The notes: generated by a model from the letters alone, not told the origin. DNA of 64,000 nt from Kluyvera genomosp. 3 (GCA_002211745.1 CP022114.1:1240001-1304000); one strand, 5' to 3'; counted from the first letter of the stretch, positions 52,551 through 63,409 are shown. Translations and numbers: made by a program.

Positions 52551-53729
52551 ATGCAATTGCGTAAACTACTTTTGCCAGGACTGCTTTCTGTCACTCTGTT
52601 GAGTGGTTGTTCATTGTTCAGCGGCGAAGAAGACGTTGTGAAAATGTCTCCGCTGCCGACCGTAGAGAACCAGTTTACTCCGTCTACCGCCTGGGACGTT
52701 TCCGTCGGTAGCGGGATTGGCGATTTCTACTCCAACCTGCATCCGGCTTATGCGGATAGCGTGGTGTATGCCGCCGACCGTAAAGGCACCGTGAAAGCGG
52801 TCAATGCGGATGACGGTAAAGAAGTCTGGTCCGTGAATCTGGCGGAAAAAGACGGCTGGTTCTCTCGTAAACCGGCGCTGCTTTCCGGCGGTCTGACCGT
52901 TTCCGGCGGCCACGTGTACGTCGGCAGCGAAAAAGCGCAGGTTTATGCGCTGGACGCGGGCGACGGTTCTATCGTCTGGCAGACCACCGCGGCGGGTGAA
53001 GTTCTCTCTCGCCCAACGGCGAGCGATGGCCTGGTGCTGGTTCACACCAGTAACGGCCAGCTGCAGGCGCTGGATGAAAATAGTGGCGTCGTGAAGTGGA
53101 CGGTGAACCTGGATATGCCAGCGCTCTCTCTGCGCGGCGAATCCGCACCGGCTGTGGCCTATGGCGCGGCGATTGTTGGCGGCGATAACGGTCGCGTGAG
53201 CGCGGTCCTGATGCAGCAAGGCCAGCTGATTTGGCAGCAGCGTATCTCCCAGGCGACCGGCACGACCGAAATCGACCGTTTGAGCGACGTGGATACCACG
53301 CCGGTTATCGTGAATGGCGTGGTTTACGCCTTAGCCTACAATGGTAACCTGACGGCGCTGGATCTGCGCAGCGGCCAGATTCTGTGGAAACGCGAGCTGG
53401 GTTCGGTGAATGATTTCATCGTTGACGGCAACCGCATCTACATCGTCGATCAGAATGACCGTATTCTGGCACTGACCACCGACGGCGGCGTGACCCTGTG
53501 GACGCAGAGCGATCTGCTGCACCGTCTGCTGACCGCACCGGCGCTGTATAACGGCAGCCTGGTTGTCGGCGATAGCGAAGGCTACATGCACTGGGTTAAC
53601 CCGGAAGACGGGCGCTTTGAAGCGCAGCAGAAAGTTGACAGCTCTGGCTTCCTGACGGAACCGGTGGTCGCCGACGGTAAACTGCTGATTCAGGCAAAAG
53701 ACGGCACGGTTTACGCGATTACGCGTTAA
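52551..53729 (+). CDS. bamB: BamB, outer membrane protein assembly lipoprotein
   Basis: Intact, 392 residues as in E. coli. Lipobox LLSGC with Cys20, then an eight-bladed beta-propeller built of PQQ-like repeats (VNADDGKEVWSVNLAEKD, ALDAGDGSIVWQTTAAG, ALDLRSGQILWKRELGS). It binds BamA in the outer membrane and promotes barrel protein insertion. AGAGGGACCCG precedes the ATG. Confidence 0.98.
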   Translation: MQLRKLLLPGLLSVTLLSGCSLFSGEEDVVKMSPLPTVENQFTPSTAWDVSVGSGIGDFYSNLHPAYADSVVYAADRKGTVKAVNADDGKEVWSVNLAEKDGWFSRKPALLSGGLTVSGGHVYVGSEKAQVYALDAGDGSIVWQTTAAGEVLSRPTASDGLVLVHTSNGQLQALDENSGVVKWTVNLDMPALSLRGESAPAVAYGAAIVGGDNGRVSAVLMQQGQLIWQQRISQATGTTEIDRLSDVDTTPVIVNGVVYALAYNGNLTALDLRSGQILWKRELGSVNDFIVDGNRIYIVDQNDRILALTTDGGVTLWTQSDLLHRLLTAPALYNGSLVVGDSEGYMHWVNPEDGRFEAQQKVDSSGFLTEPVVADGKLLIQAKDGTVYAITR

Positions 53730-53753
53730 TTTCGGCTGTCGTAACTCTATTGG

Positions 53754-53787
53754 CGGCTCCTGTTTAATCAGGGCCGTTTGCTATTTT
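53754..53787 (+). terminator. Terminator after bamB
   Basis: CGGCTCCTG and CAGGGCCG pair (with one G-U) around TTTAAT, followed by TTTGCTATTTTT. It lies between bamB and der and may be partial. Confidence 0.6.
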
Positions 53788-53814
53788 TAGATTTTGAGTA
53801 AATGAGGCTTTAAC

Positions 53815-55290
53815 ATGGTACCTGTGGTCGCGCTTGTCGGGCGCCCTAATGTTGGAAAATCCACGCTATTTAACCGCCTGACGCGCACTCGTGATGCGCT
53901 GGTTGCGGATTTCCCGGGTCTGACTCGTGACCGTAAGTACGGTCGTGCTGAAGTTGAAGGGCGTGAATTTATCTGTATCGATACCGGCGGTATCGACGGC
54001 ACGGAAGAAGGCGTGGAAACGCGCATGGCGGAACAGTCGCTGCTGGCGATTGAAGAAGCCGACGTTGTACTGTTCATGGTTGATGCGCGCGCCGGGCTGA
54101 TGCCGGCGGACCAGGCCATTGCTAACCATCTACGCGCGCGTGAAAAGCCGACTTTCCTGGTGGCGAATAAAACCGATGGTATCGATCCGGATCAGGCCGT
54201 CGCCGATTTCTGGTCGCTGGGCCTTGGTGACATTCACCCGATCGCTGCCTCTCATGGCCGTGGCGTAACCACGTTGCTGGAGCAGGTGTTGCTGCCGTTC
54301 GTGGATGACGTTAATCCGCCAGAAGAGGTGGACGAAGACGCAGAGTACTGGGCGCAGTTTGAGGCGGAAAATGGCGAAGGTGAAGAAGAGCCGGAAGACG
54401 ACTTCAATCCGCAGGATCTGCCGATCAAAATCGCTATCGTTGGCCGTCCGAACGTAGGTAAGTCAACGCTAACTAACCGTATCCTCGGCGAAGACCGCGT
54501 GGTGGTCTATGACATGCCGGGCACCACCCGTGACAGCATCTATATCCCGATGGAACGCGATGAGCGTGAATACGTGCTCATCGACACCGCCGGGGTACGT
54601 AAGCGCGGTAAAGTGACGGATACGGTAGAAAAATTCTCGGTTATCAAAACATTGCAGGCCATTGAAGACGCGAACGTCTGTCTGCTGGTGATTGATGCGC
54701 GTGAAGGCATTTCCGATCAGGATCTGTCTCTGCTCGGCTTTATCCTCAATAGTGGGCGCTCACTGGTCATCGTCGTCAACAAGTGGGACGGCCTGAGCAT
54801 GGAAGTCAAAGAGCAGGTGAAAGAGACCCTCGACTACCGTCTGGGCTTTATCGACTTTGCGCGCGTGCACTTCATCTCTGCGCTGCACGGTAGCGGTGTT
54901 GGTAACCTGTTTGAATCTATTCGTGAAGCTTATGACAGCTCCACCCGCCGCGTGGGGACAGCGATGCTGACCCGCATCATGACCATGGCTGCTGAAGATC
55001 ACCAGCCGCCGCTGGTGCGCGGTCGTCGCGTGAAGCTGAAATACGCCCACGCCGGTGGTTATAACCCGCCGATTGTGGTGATTCACGGCAACCAGGTAAA
55101 AGACCTGCCGGATTCTTACAAGCGCTATCTGATGAACTACTTCCGCAAATCGCTGGACGTGATGGGCACCCCTATCCGCATTCAGTTCAAGGAAGGCGAG
55201 AACCCGTATGCGAATAAACGCAATACCTTGACGCCGACTCAGATGCGTAAACGTAAGCGTTTGATTAAACACATTAAGAAAAGCAAGTAA
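53815..55290 (+). CDS. der: Der (EngA), tandem GTPase for 50S ribosome assembly
   Basis: Intact, 491 residues (E. coli 490). Two GTPase domains, each with P-loop GRPNVGKS (near residues 9-16 and 209-218), switch II DTGGID and DTAGVRKRG, and NKTDG / NKWDG guanine-specificity motifs, separated by an acidic linker rich in Glu and Asp ([20 protein letters not shown]). The C-terminal KH-like domain and basic tail ([15 protein letters not shown]) bind rRNA. Essential in E. coli. Strong terminator follows. Confidence 0.98.
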   Translation: MVPVVALVGRPNVGKSTLFNRLTRTRDALVADFPGLTRDRKYGRAEVEGREFICIDTGGIDGTEEGVETRMAEQSLLAIEEADVVLFMVDARAGLMPADQAIANHLRAREKPTFLVANKTDGIDPDQAVADFWSLGLGDIHPIAASHGRGVTTLLEQVLLPFVDDVNPPEEVDEDAEYWAQFEAENGEGEEEPEDDFNPQDLPIKIAIVGRPNVGKSTLTNRILGEDRVVVYDMPGTTRDSIYIPMERDEREYVLIDTAGVRKRGKVTDTVEKFSVIKTLQAIEDANVCLLVIDAREGISDQDLSLLGFILNSGRSLVIVVNKWDGLSMEVKEQVKETLDYRLGFIDFARVHFISALHGSGVGNLFESIREAYDSSTRRVGTAMLTRIMTMAAEDHQPPLVRGRRVKLKYAHAGGYNPPIVVIHGNQVKDLPDSYKRYLMNYFRKSLDVMGTPIRIQFKEGENPYANKRNTLTPTQMRKRKRLIKHIKKSK

Positions 55291-55325
55291 GCGTTCACGC
55301 TAAGCGCGAATTTGCCAAATATATC

Positions 55326-55349
55326 AAGCCCGCATAATGCGGGCTTTTT
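55326..55349 (+). terminator. Intrinsic terminator of der
   Basis: AAGCCCGCA and TGCGGGCTT pair around TAA, followed by TTT. It marks the end of the segment shared with E. coli. Confidence 0.92.
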
Positions 55350-55500
55350 ACTGCCCGTCGTTCAGATAACCGGATTCGCTCGTACAGATCCAAACTGAAG
55401 ACATTGACACATTTGCATTATTGCTGAATTGTAAATGGAAATGGTGGCCGACTTTAACATCCATCGGCCTCTGCAACCCAGCATGAGTAAAGGTGAAAAC

Positions 55501-56155
55501 GTGCAGCGAGCGCGGTGTTATCTGTTAGGAGAGAGCGCGGTGGTTCTGGAGCTGGAACCGCCGCTGACGCTGGAAAGCCAGCAACGGATTTGGGGCTGGC
55601 GCAACGTCTGGCGGGAGTGCCCGAAGTGGTTGAAGTGATTCCGGGGATGAACAACATCACCGTGATGCTTCGTAACCCGGCGTCGTTGGCGCTGGATGCC
55701 ATCGAGCGTTTACAGCGCTGGTGGGAAGAGAGCGAAGCGGTGACTCTGGACTCACGGCAGATAGAGATTCCGGTGATTTATGGCGGTGAGCACGGCCCTG
55801 ATTTAGCGGATGTGGCGCGGCATACTGGCCTGAGTGAACAGCAGGTTGTTGAACGCCACGCGTCAGCGGACTACATCACCTACTTTATCGGCTTCCAGCC
55901 TGGTTTCCCCTATCTTGGCGGCCTGCCAACCGAACTGGCGACGCCGCGACGGGCGGAACCGCGCCTTGCCGTACCGGCGGGATCGGTGGGAATTGGCGGC
56001 AGTCAGACGGGAATCTATCCGCTGCCGACCCCGGTGGCTGGCAAATCATTGGCCGTACCGATTTACGCCTGTTCGACCCGCAGCGAGAGCCTGCGACGCT
56101 ACTACAGCCAGGCGATCGGGTTCGTTTTGTGCCGTCTAAGGAGGGCGTGTGTTAG
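55501..56155 (+). CDS. pxpB: PxpB, 5-oxoprolinase subunit B (GTG start, frameshifts)
   Basis: Subunit of the ATP-dependent PxpABC 5-oxoprolinase, formerly KipI/YbgJ family, about 218 residues. GTG at 55501 is chosen because AAAGGTG lies 8 bases upstream and the E. coli protein starts at the same point (V-Q-R-A-R-C-Y-L); an ATG at 55483 is in frame. Motifs: [30 protein letters not shown] and [20 protein letters not shown]. Frame breaks near 55602 and 56030. Its stop overlaps the pxpC start by seven bases. Clears damaged glutamine/glutamate product 5-oxoproline. In E. coli these genes are elsewhere, beside nei. Confidence 0.93.
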
Positions 56156-57080
56156 AGATTATTCGCGCAGGGATGAGCACCACCTTGCAGGACGGCGGGC
56201 GACACGGTCTACGGCAGTCGGGGATTAGCCGCTGCGGGGCGATGGATTCTGCGGCATTGCGCATCGCTAATCTGCTGGTCGGTAACGCCGCCGACAGCGC
56301 CGTACTGGAAATTACGCTGGGCAGTGTGATTTGGTTTTTCATCGCGACGGCTGGTTTGCTCTCGCGGGCGCGGACTGCGCGGCCACCCTCGACGCTCAGC
56401 CGGTGTGGTCCGGCTGGCGTTGGCCGGTGCGCACGGGCCAGCGCCTCAAACTGGCGCTGCCAAAACGTGGGATGCGCAGCTATCTGGCGGTGGCTGGCGG
56501 TTTCGATGTGCCTTGCATGATGGGTTCTTACAGCACCGATTTAAAGGCCGGATTCGGCGGCTTTGAGGGGCGAAGCCTGCAAGAGGGCGATCGCCTGCCG
56601 CTGCGCCCGGCAACGCGTGACTTCCGTCAGCGTCGCGGCGTGCGTCAGTTGCTGTGGGGCAACCGCGTACGCGCTTTACCGGGGCCGGAGTACCATGAGT
56701 TTTCCGCCGCCGCGCATGAGTCCTTCTGGCGTGCGCCGTGGAAGCTCAGCCCGCAGAGCAATCGCATGGGCTACCGTATGCAGGGCCAGGTGCTGGAGCG
56801 TACGGAATCTCGTGAGATGTTCTCCCACGGTCTGCTGCCCGGCGTGGTACAGGTGCCGCACAACGGCCAACCGATTGTACTGATGAACGATGCGCAGACC
56901 ACCGGCGGTTACCCGCGCATTGCCTGCGTGATTGAGGCGGACATGTACAACCTGGCGCAAATCCGGCTCGGTGAAACGGTACACTTTGACCTCTGCACGC
57001 TGGAAGAGGCGCTGGCCGCGCGCGCTCAGCAGCAGCGTTACTTTGAACAACTGGAATGGCGATTGAAAGATGAAGATTGA
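56149..57080 (+). CDS. pxpC: PxpC, 5-oxoprolinase subunit C (GTG start, frameshifted)
   Basis: KipA/YbgK-family subunit, about 310 residues, partner of PxpB. GTG start at 56149 overlaps pxpB and has GGAGG upstream. Motifs: [60 protein letters not shown] and [20 protein letters not shown]. The frame breaks near 56333 in a G or T-rich stretch where the continuation [20 protein letters not shown] resumes. The last 11 bases overlap pxpA. Confidence 0.93.
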
Positions 57081-57806
57081 TTTAAACGCCGATCTCGGCG
57101 AAGGCTGTGAGAACGACAGCGCGCTGATGCCGCTGATTACGTCGGCCAACATCGCCTGTGGATTCCATGCCGGGACGCGCAGACCATGCGCCAGAGCGTG
57201 TTGCTGGCGCTGAAACACGGTGTGGCTATCGGCGCACACCCGAGTTTCCCCGACCGGGAAAACTTTGGCCGTACTGCGATGCAGCTACCGCCTGACGTGG
57301 TCTATGCGCAGACGCTGTATCAGATTGGCGCGCTGGCGGCGATCGCCCGCGCCGAAGGCGGTGCGCTAACGCACGTTAAACCTCACGGCATGCTGTACAA
57401 CCAGGCGGCGAAAGAGCCGCTGCTGGCGGATGCTATCGCCAGAGCGGTGCACAATGTTGAACCGTCTCTTATCCTGGTGGGGTTAGCCGGTAGCGAGCTC
57501 ATTCGCGCAGGTATACATCATGGGCTGACCACTCGGGAAGAGGTGTTTGCCGATCGCGGCTATCTGGCGGACGGCTCGTTGGTTCCGCGTAGCGAGGCTG
57601 GCGCGCTGATTCACGATGAGGATGAGGCGGTAGCCCGTACGCTGGAAATGGTGCTGAATGGCCGGGTAATGAGCCGTGATGGCGTCTGGGCAAAGGTGAA
57701 TGCCCAGACCGTGTGTCTGCACGGTGACGGCGCGCAGGCGTTGGCATTCGCTCGTCGGCTGCGCGAAGCGTTCGACGCCCGGCATATTGCCGTACGCGCC
57801 GACTGA
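57070..57806 (+). CDS. pxpA: PxpA, 5-oxoprolinase subunit A (frameshifted)
   Basis: LamB/YcsF-family subunit, about 245 residues, that completes the PxpABC complex. Start at 57070 ([16 protein letters not shown]) overlaps pxpC. Metal and catalytic region: [26 protein letters not shown] and [35 protein letters not shown] follows. The frame breaks at 57173-57176 (GGGG read as GGG). Opening ring hydrolysis of 5-oxoproline to glutamate needs all three subunits, encoded here in the order B-C-A as in E. coli. Confidence 0.94.
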
Positions 57807-57845
57807 GTTTCCTGCGCTCGTCGTCCGTCTCCGGCGAGCGCCTTG

Positions 57846-58393
57846 CTACAGCGACGCCGCAGCCGCGCGGCGGTGTCGTACAGCGAAGAGATGGTCCGCA
57901 GCAACTGGGCGGTCTCGCCAATCGAATGTCCCGGAATACCGCTCTCCACCTGAATCGAAATCAAACACGCTTCACGCACGTCGCGGTATTTCATGCACAG
58001 CGCTTTCCCTTCTTCCGTGGTGTAGAAATAGAGTTCCTTACCCACTTTCTCACTGGTGACGTAGCCCGCTTTGACCAGTTTTTTCAGCGCATAGGTCACC
58101 ACGTGGGTGTCTTCCACGTTCAGCACAAAGCAGATATCCGCCAGCTTCTTCTTGCGATTGCGATGGTTCACGTGATGCAAAAGCGACACATCAAACGCCC
58201 CCATATCCGGCTCGCCCGCCGCGGTCATACAGCGCACCATCCATTTGTTGAAGGCGTTACTGGTCATGATCAGGGCGTACTCCAGCTCCGATAATTCCGC
58301 GCAGCGCTCGGAGATCAGATGGCGTGAGGAGACGATCCGGCTTTCGTTGATATCGTCGTTTGTGGCAGGTGTAGCTGTTTTTTTCGAGGTCAT
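57846..58393 (-). CDS. MarR-like winged-helix regulator (frameshifted at its end)
   Basis: About 182 residues. Unstructured N-terminus MTSKKTATPATNDD, a helical dimerisation region (AFNKWMVRCMTAAGEPDMGA), then a winged helix (VSLLHHVNHRNRKKKLADIC, DTHVVTYALKKLVKAGYV, GKELYFYTTEEGKAL). Lacks known effector motifs. Near 57865 one base seems lost from a G or C run; without repair the frame would run on antisense through pxpA for 80 more codons, which I reject. Repaired it ends ...LYDTAARAAASL at 57846-57848. It is convergent with pxpA and divergent from the DUF969 gene with a 265-bp gap between, so it probably controls that operon and perhaps pxp (inference). Confidence 0.8.
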
Positions 58394-58658
58394 AACTGTC
58401 CTTACGCAATTGTGACTATTCGCAAAGAATGTAAATGAAACGAGATAATATAAGAACGTTTTATTGATAAATTGTTTACATGTTATCCGCGTTCAGATAT
58501 AGATTTTTAGCACAGACCGATGACGCATACGTAGATTTACGTGGTCTGATGACACAACACAACATCGTTCGCCGCAATGCCGCACGCTTCACCTTGAGGT
58601 GACGCGATAAAAAAGAGCCTTCGGCGTGCAACGCACACTTTGGATAGGGTAAACGTTT

Positions 58659-59380
58659 ATGGACGGTACGACACTGATGCCGCTTATCGGGATTCCGGTG
58701 GTGGTAATTGGCTTTGCGCTGCGCTTTAACCCGCTGCTGGTGGTCGTTGTCGCCGGTCTGGCGACAGGACTGCTGGTTGGTATGGATTTCGGCATGCTGC
58801 TGGAAACCTTTGGCGAAAAGTTTGTGAATAGCCGCTCGCTGGCGACTTTCATTCTGATTCTGCCGGTGATTGGCCTGCTGGAATACTACGGTCTGAAGGA
58901 GCGCGCGCAGGCGTGGGTGGCTAAAATCGCCAGCGCCACCTCGGCGCGTATTCTGATGCTCTACTTTGTGGCGCGTGAGGGGACGGCCGCGCTGGGCCTG
59001 ATGTCACTGGGCGGTCATGCACAGACGGTACGCCCGCTGCTGGCGCCGATGGCGGAAGGGCGGCGTTGAATGAATACGGCGAACTGCCGCAGCACATCCG
59101 CGATAAAATCAAAGCGCACGCCGCCGCCTGCGACAATATTGCCGTCTTTTTCGGCGAAGATATTTTTATCGCCTTCGGCGCGGTGCTGTTGATTGACGCC
59201 TTCCTCAAAGAGAACGGGATTAGCGGGATTGAACCGCTGCATATTGGCCTGTGGGCTATTCCGACGGCCATTTCCGCGCTGATTATCCACATGATTCGCC
59301 TGCTGCGTCTGGACGCCAGCATTCGCCGTGACGTGATGGCGTGGCGCAACGCCCAGGGCTCGAAGGCGGTGACGCCATGA
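58659..59380 (+). CDS. DUF969 family membrane protein (frameshifted)
   Basis: Inner membrane protein of about 241 residues with roughly six helices, for example IGIPVVVIGFALRFNPLLVV and LATFILILPVIGLLEYYGLK, and a conserved cytoplasmic stretch GTAALGLMSLGGHAQTVRPL. The frame breaks at 59058-59061 (GGGG read as GGG) and resumes LNEYGELPQHIRDK. Its stop overlaps the DUF979 start in ATGA. The pair resembles permease halves. Substrate is not known from the sequence; the neighbouring 5-oxoprolinase makes 5-oxoproline a natural candidate (inference). Start at 58659 follows GGGTAAAC, a weak ribosome site. Confidence 0.85.
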
Positions 59381-60362
59381 GTACACTTATCACCATCAAT
59401 CGCGTTTATTACCTGATCGGTTTTGTCGTGATGCTGCTGGTTATCATGACGCTGCGCGATCGCGGCAACCCGAAACGTTTTACCACCGCGCTGTTCTGGT
59501 TCCTGTTCGGCGGGATTTTCCTGTTTGGCGATCTGATGGTCCAGGAACTGGGGAAATCGCTGGCTTATCGCATTATCGGCGGGCGGTGATTGTCATTGCG
59601 CTGCTGGCGGGCTGTGGGCTGGTTGGCAAAGGCGAATACAAAATGTCGAGCGACAGCGAACGTGTTGCCTCGTCTAACCGACTGAAAAATTGGTTATTCC
59701 TGCCTGCATTAATGATTCCAGTAGTGACGGTCATCGGTACGCTGTTCCTGAAAGGCGTATCGATTGGCGGCGTGTATCTGCTTGACCAGAAGCAACTGAC
59801 GCTGGCGGCGCTGTGCGTGGCCTGTGTGGCGGCCATTCTGACCGGCTGGTGGTTGACGCGCGGCACGCCGCTGCATGCCATTCGTCAGTCTCGCCGTCTG
59901 GTGGACACCATTGGCTGGGCGGTGATTCTGCCGCAGATGCTCGCCATGCTGGGCGGCGTATTTGTGGTCGCGGATACCGGCGAATCGGTGCAGAAGGTGG
60001 TGAGCCTGTTTGTGAACCCGGATAACCGCTTCATGCTGGTGGTGATTTACTGCGTCGGTATGGCGCTGTTTACCATGATCATGGGCAACGCCTTTGCCGC
60101 CTTCCCGGTACTCAGCGCCGGTATTGCGCTGCCGTTCCTGATTCATCTTCACCACGGCAACCCGGCGCCGCTGCTGGCGATTGGGATGTATGCCGGCTAC
60201 TGCGGCACGTTGATGACGCCGATGGCCGCCAACTTCAATATTGTGCCCGCCGCGCTGCTTGAGCTGAAAGATAAGTATCAGGTGATTAAGGTTCAGATCC
60301 CCACGGCGCTGCCGCTGCTGGTGGTGAACGTCTTTTTAATGTACTTCCTCGTGTTTCGCTAA
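59377..60362 (+). CDS. DUF979 family membrane protein (frameshifted)
   Basis: Inner membrane protein of about 328 residues with eight or more helices (INRVYYLIGFVVMLLVIMTL, VIYCVGMALFTMIMGNAFAA, AIGMYAGYCGTLMTPMAANF). The GNAFAAFPVLSAGIALPF and CGTLMTPMAANFN segments look like re-entrant, substrate-contacting regions of ion-coupled permeases. The frame breaks near 59581-59584 (GGGG read as GGG). Translationally coupled to DUF969, so the two probably form one transporter; substrate is inferred only from context. Confidence 0.85.
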
Positions 60363-60388
60363 GCGCGGTGACTTTTTCAGGAGCTGTT

Positions 60389-61382
60389 ATGGAATTAACG
60401 CAACATCAGGCTGACGCTTTCGCCCGTATGCCCTTGACCTATTTGCGCCAGGAATATCCAAACCACATCATGCATCTGCTGAATGATGATGGCGATGTGC
60501 TGCCGCCCGTACGCTGCACCCGATTTTTCATGGCTGCTTCGACTGGCACTCGGCGGTACACGGCTACTGGCTACTGCTGCGCTGCGTGCGCCTTTACCCG
60601 GATCTGCCGTGCCGCGATGAAATCATCGCGCTGTTTGACGAGCACTTCACCGAGGAAAACGTGGCGCAGGAGCTGGCCTATTTCACCGCGCCGTTCCGCG
60701 CGTCGTTTGAGCGTCCTTACGGCTACGGCTGGCTGCTGGCGCTGGCGCAGGAGCTGAAACACGCCGCTCTGCCGCAGGCCGCGCGTTGGTTTGCGACGCT
60801 CGAACCGCTGACGCAGGATATCCGTACCCGCCTTATCGATTATCTCAGCAAGCTGACCTACCCGATTCGCGTGGGCACGCACTACAACACCGCTTTCGCG
60901 CTGGCGCTGGGGCTGGACTACGCCCGCGCGCTGTCCGATAAGACGCTGGAGGGGCGATTCTCGACGCCGCTAACCGCTTCTATGTGGCCGACACGCAGTA
61001 CCCGGCGCATTATGAACCGGGCGGTGACGAGTATATTTCCGGCGCGTTGACCGAAGCGCTGCTGATGAGCAAAGTCGCGGGGAACTTCCCGGCGTGGTTT
61101 GATGCCTTCCTGCCGGACGTGGCGTCGGTGTCGGCACTGATGAACCCGGCGGAAGTGAGCGACCGTACCGACCCGAAAATTGCCCATCTTGACGGCCTGA
61201 ACCTCAGCCGCGCCTGGTGTATGAAACATATCGCCCGCGCTTTGCCGCAAGACCATGCGGCGCAGCAAGCGCTGGGCGACGCCGTGGCGCGCCATCTTTC
61301 CGCCAGCGTTGAGCACGTGGTGGGCAGCCACTACAGCGGAGGCCACTGGCTGGCGAGCTTCGCGCTGCTGGCGCTGGAGTAA
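60389..61382 (+). CDS. DUF2891 family soluble protein (frameshifted)
   Basis: About 331 residues, no signal peptide or membrane helix. Helical repeat pattern resembling an alpha/alpha-barrel, with conserved aromatic and His/Asp-Glu sites after repair: HPIFHGCFDWHSAVHGYWLL, YGYGWLLALAQELKHA, HYEPGGDEYISGALTEALLM and GSHYSGGHWLASFALLAL. Those histidines and acids could form an active site. Start at 60389 with CAGGAG upstream. Frame breaks near 60521 and 60957. It follows DUF979 after 26 bp, so it is in the same operon; a hydrolase-like role on the transported compound is a guess. Confidence 0.82.
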
Positions 61383-61391
61383 GCTTCATAA

Positions 61392-61420
61392 GGTACTCCG
61401 GTATCGCCGGGTACCTTTTT
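61392..61420 (+). terminator. Intrinsic terminator of the DUF969-DUF979-DUF2891 operon
   Basis: GGTAC (bulged T) CCGG pairs with CCGG GTACC around TATCG, followed by TTTTT. Confidence 0.88.
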
Positions 61421-61556
61421 CCCGGCAAGGGAAATGGCAAAATGTTATTGGTCTAATGGCGGTTTCTGCTTATCTCGACCATCCTTTCTTTATTCGCGTA
61501 TGTGCGCGACTCACTATCCACAGCCAAAAATAAATCTCTTCGCCCAGGACATGATA

Positions 61557-63073
61557 ATGCGTAGCGCGCTTCTTCCTGTCATTGCCGCCGTGTGCCTGTT
61601 TCTGGCCGGTGTTTTTATTTTGAATACCCAGCTTTGGTATTCCTCTCGCGCGGAAAGTCTTGGCGGCGCCCGATATGCCGCCAATAATATTAACCTTATT
61701 CTCGATGAAGCTTTCCGGGCGACCCGCGTGGCCACCGATATTGCGAATAAAGGATGTAATCCGGAGGGGCAATACCAGCTCGGTACTGAGGCCGCATTGC
61801 AGCCACATTTGCGCACGATTGTTATTGTTAAGAATGGCGCGATCTGGTGTTCATCGCTACCGGGTAATCGTATTTTACTGTCACAAATTCCGCCGATGGA
61901 GGCGCGTAATTTGCTGCTGGTCCCCGCTCGCGAGACGTCGAATGGGCTGCCGATTCTTATTTATAGCACTCAGTTAACCGCCAGTCGCATCCTGGTCACC
62001 ATTAGCGACCAGCATATTCGCGGCGCGTTGAATATTCCTCTGAAGGGCGCGCATTTTGCCTTACGGGTAGGGGAGTCGACGATTGGCATGTTCGGCGACG
62101 TGGTGAGCGGAAACGCTCGCTATAGCGGGCAAATCAGCTCGACAAAATATCCCTTCAGTATTGTCTACAATCAGCCGCCGTTATTTAGCCTACAGCGCAT
62201 GATCACCCGCGGATTAGGCATCCTGCTTTTTCTTGGCGTTATCTCAATTGTCACGGCCTATGTGCTGGGTAAATACCTGAACAAAGAGATGACGCCGGAA
62301 GAGATGCTGCGCCGGGCGATAGCCAACGGTGAAATCGTCCCTTTTACCAGATGGTGGTGAACGGTAGGGAGGGGACGCTGCGCGGCGTTGAAGTGCTTGC
62401 CCGCTGGAAACACCCGCGCGCGGGCTATATTTCCCCGGCGTCGTTTATTCCGGTGGCGGAAAAATCGGGGCTGATTGTGCCGCTGACGCGTAGCCTGATG
62501 GCGCAGGTCGTGGACAATATGAACGCCATCGAAAGCAAACTGCCGGAGGGATTTCATGTTGGCATTAACTTTAGCGCGTCGCATATCGCCAAGCCGGACT
62601 TTGTCGAGGAGTGCCTGCGCTTTAAAGACAGTTTCCACCGCAAGGATCTCAACCTGGTGCTTGAAGTGACGGAACGCGAGCCGCTGCACGTGGATGAAGA
62701 TTTGGTACAAACGTTGAATACCCTGCACGAAAACGGTTTTGTGATTGCGCTGGATGATTTCGGTACCGGCTATTCGGGATTGTCTTATCTTCATGATCTA
62801 CATATTGATTATATAAAAATCGACCAAAGTTTTGTCGCACGGGTCAATGCCGATCCGGATTCGACGCGCATTCTGGACTGCGTGCTGGACCTGGCCCGCA
62901 AGCTTTCGCTGAGCATTGTGGCTGAAGGCGTCGAAACCAAAGAACAACTCGACTATCTCAACAAAAATGACATTACGTTCCAGCAGGGATACTACTTTTA
63001 TAAACCGGTGAAATTCACTGAGTTGATTAAAATTCTGCTGTCTAAACCGAAAGTGAAGGTGATTGTTGAGTAA
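61557..63073 (+). CDS. CSS-motif EAL cyclic-di-GMP phosphodiesterase (frameshifted)
   Basis: Membrane phosphodiesterase of about 505 residues that hydrolyses c-di-GMP. Start at 61557 (MRSALLPVIAAVCLFLAGVF) has AGGA 8 bases upstream; ATG at 61551 also possible. Two membrane helices flank a periplasmic CSS domain with IWCSSLPGN, whose cysteine controls redox activation in E. coli relatives (PdeC/PdeB). The cytoplasmic EAL domain has EVLARW in place of EAL, NFSASHI, LEVTEREP, LDDFGTGYSGLSYL and VAEGVETKEQ, the metal-binding residues of active enzymes. The frame breaks near 62343 (CCC read for CCCC in I-V-P-F-Y-Q-M). Confidence 0.93.
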
Positions 63074-63163
63074 TTTGCCGCCCGTATGAAAACGCACGTT
63101 GACCTGATAGCGCGTAACGTAGGATAGTCACCGTTTTGCCAGTCTTTATTCCAGGAGCTGTCT

Positions 63164-63409
63164 ATGACGCACGAAATCCCGCTGAAATTTTATGACATCG
63201 TCGATGAATACTCGACCGAAGCCGCGCAGGCGGTGAATGACGCCGAGCGTGATGCGCTGGCACACTATTTCCAGCTGCTGATTACCCGCTTAATGAACAA
63301 CGAAGAGATCAGCGAAGACGCGCAAAAAGAGATGGCCGCTGAGGCGGGCATTAAAGAACAGCGCATTGATGATATTGCGGAATTCCTCAATCAATGGGGC
63401 AATGAATAG
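63164..63409 (+). CDS. ymjA: YmjA, small DUF2543 protein
   Basis: Intact 81-residue acidic protein, nearly identical in pattern to E. coli Ymj[41 protein letters not shown] and [14 protein letters not shown]. Mostly helical, cytoplasmic, no signal or membrane segment. AGGAGCTG precedes the ATG. Function unknown. In E. coli it lies far from der, so the location here is a lineage difference. Confidence 0.93.
   Translation: MTHEIPLKFYDIVDEYSTEAAQAVNDAERDALAHYFQLLITRLMNNEEISEDAQKEMAAEAGIKEQRIDDIAEFLNQWGNE

Noticed and set aside
57611-57845. Extension of the MarR-like gene antisense through pxpA
   Set aside because: The extra 80 codons match no family, overlap conserved pxpA coding sequence, and disappear if one base is restored in a G/C run.
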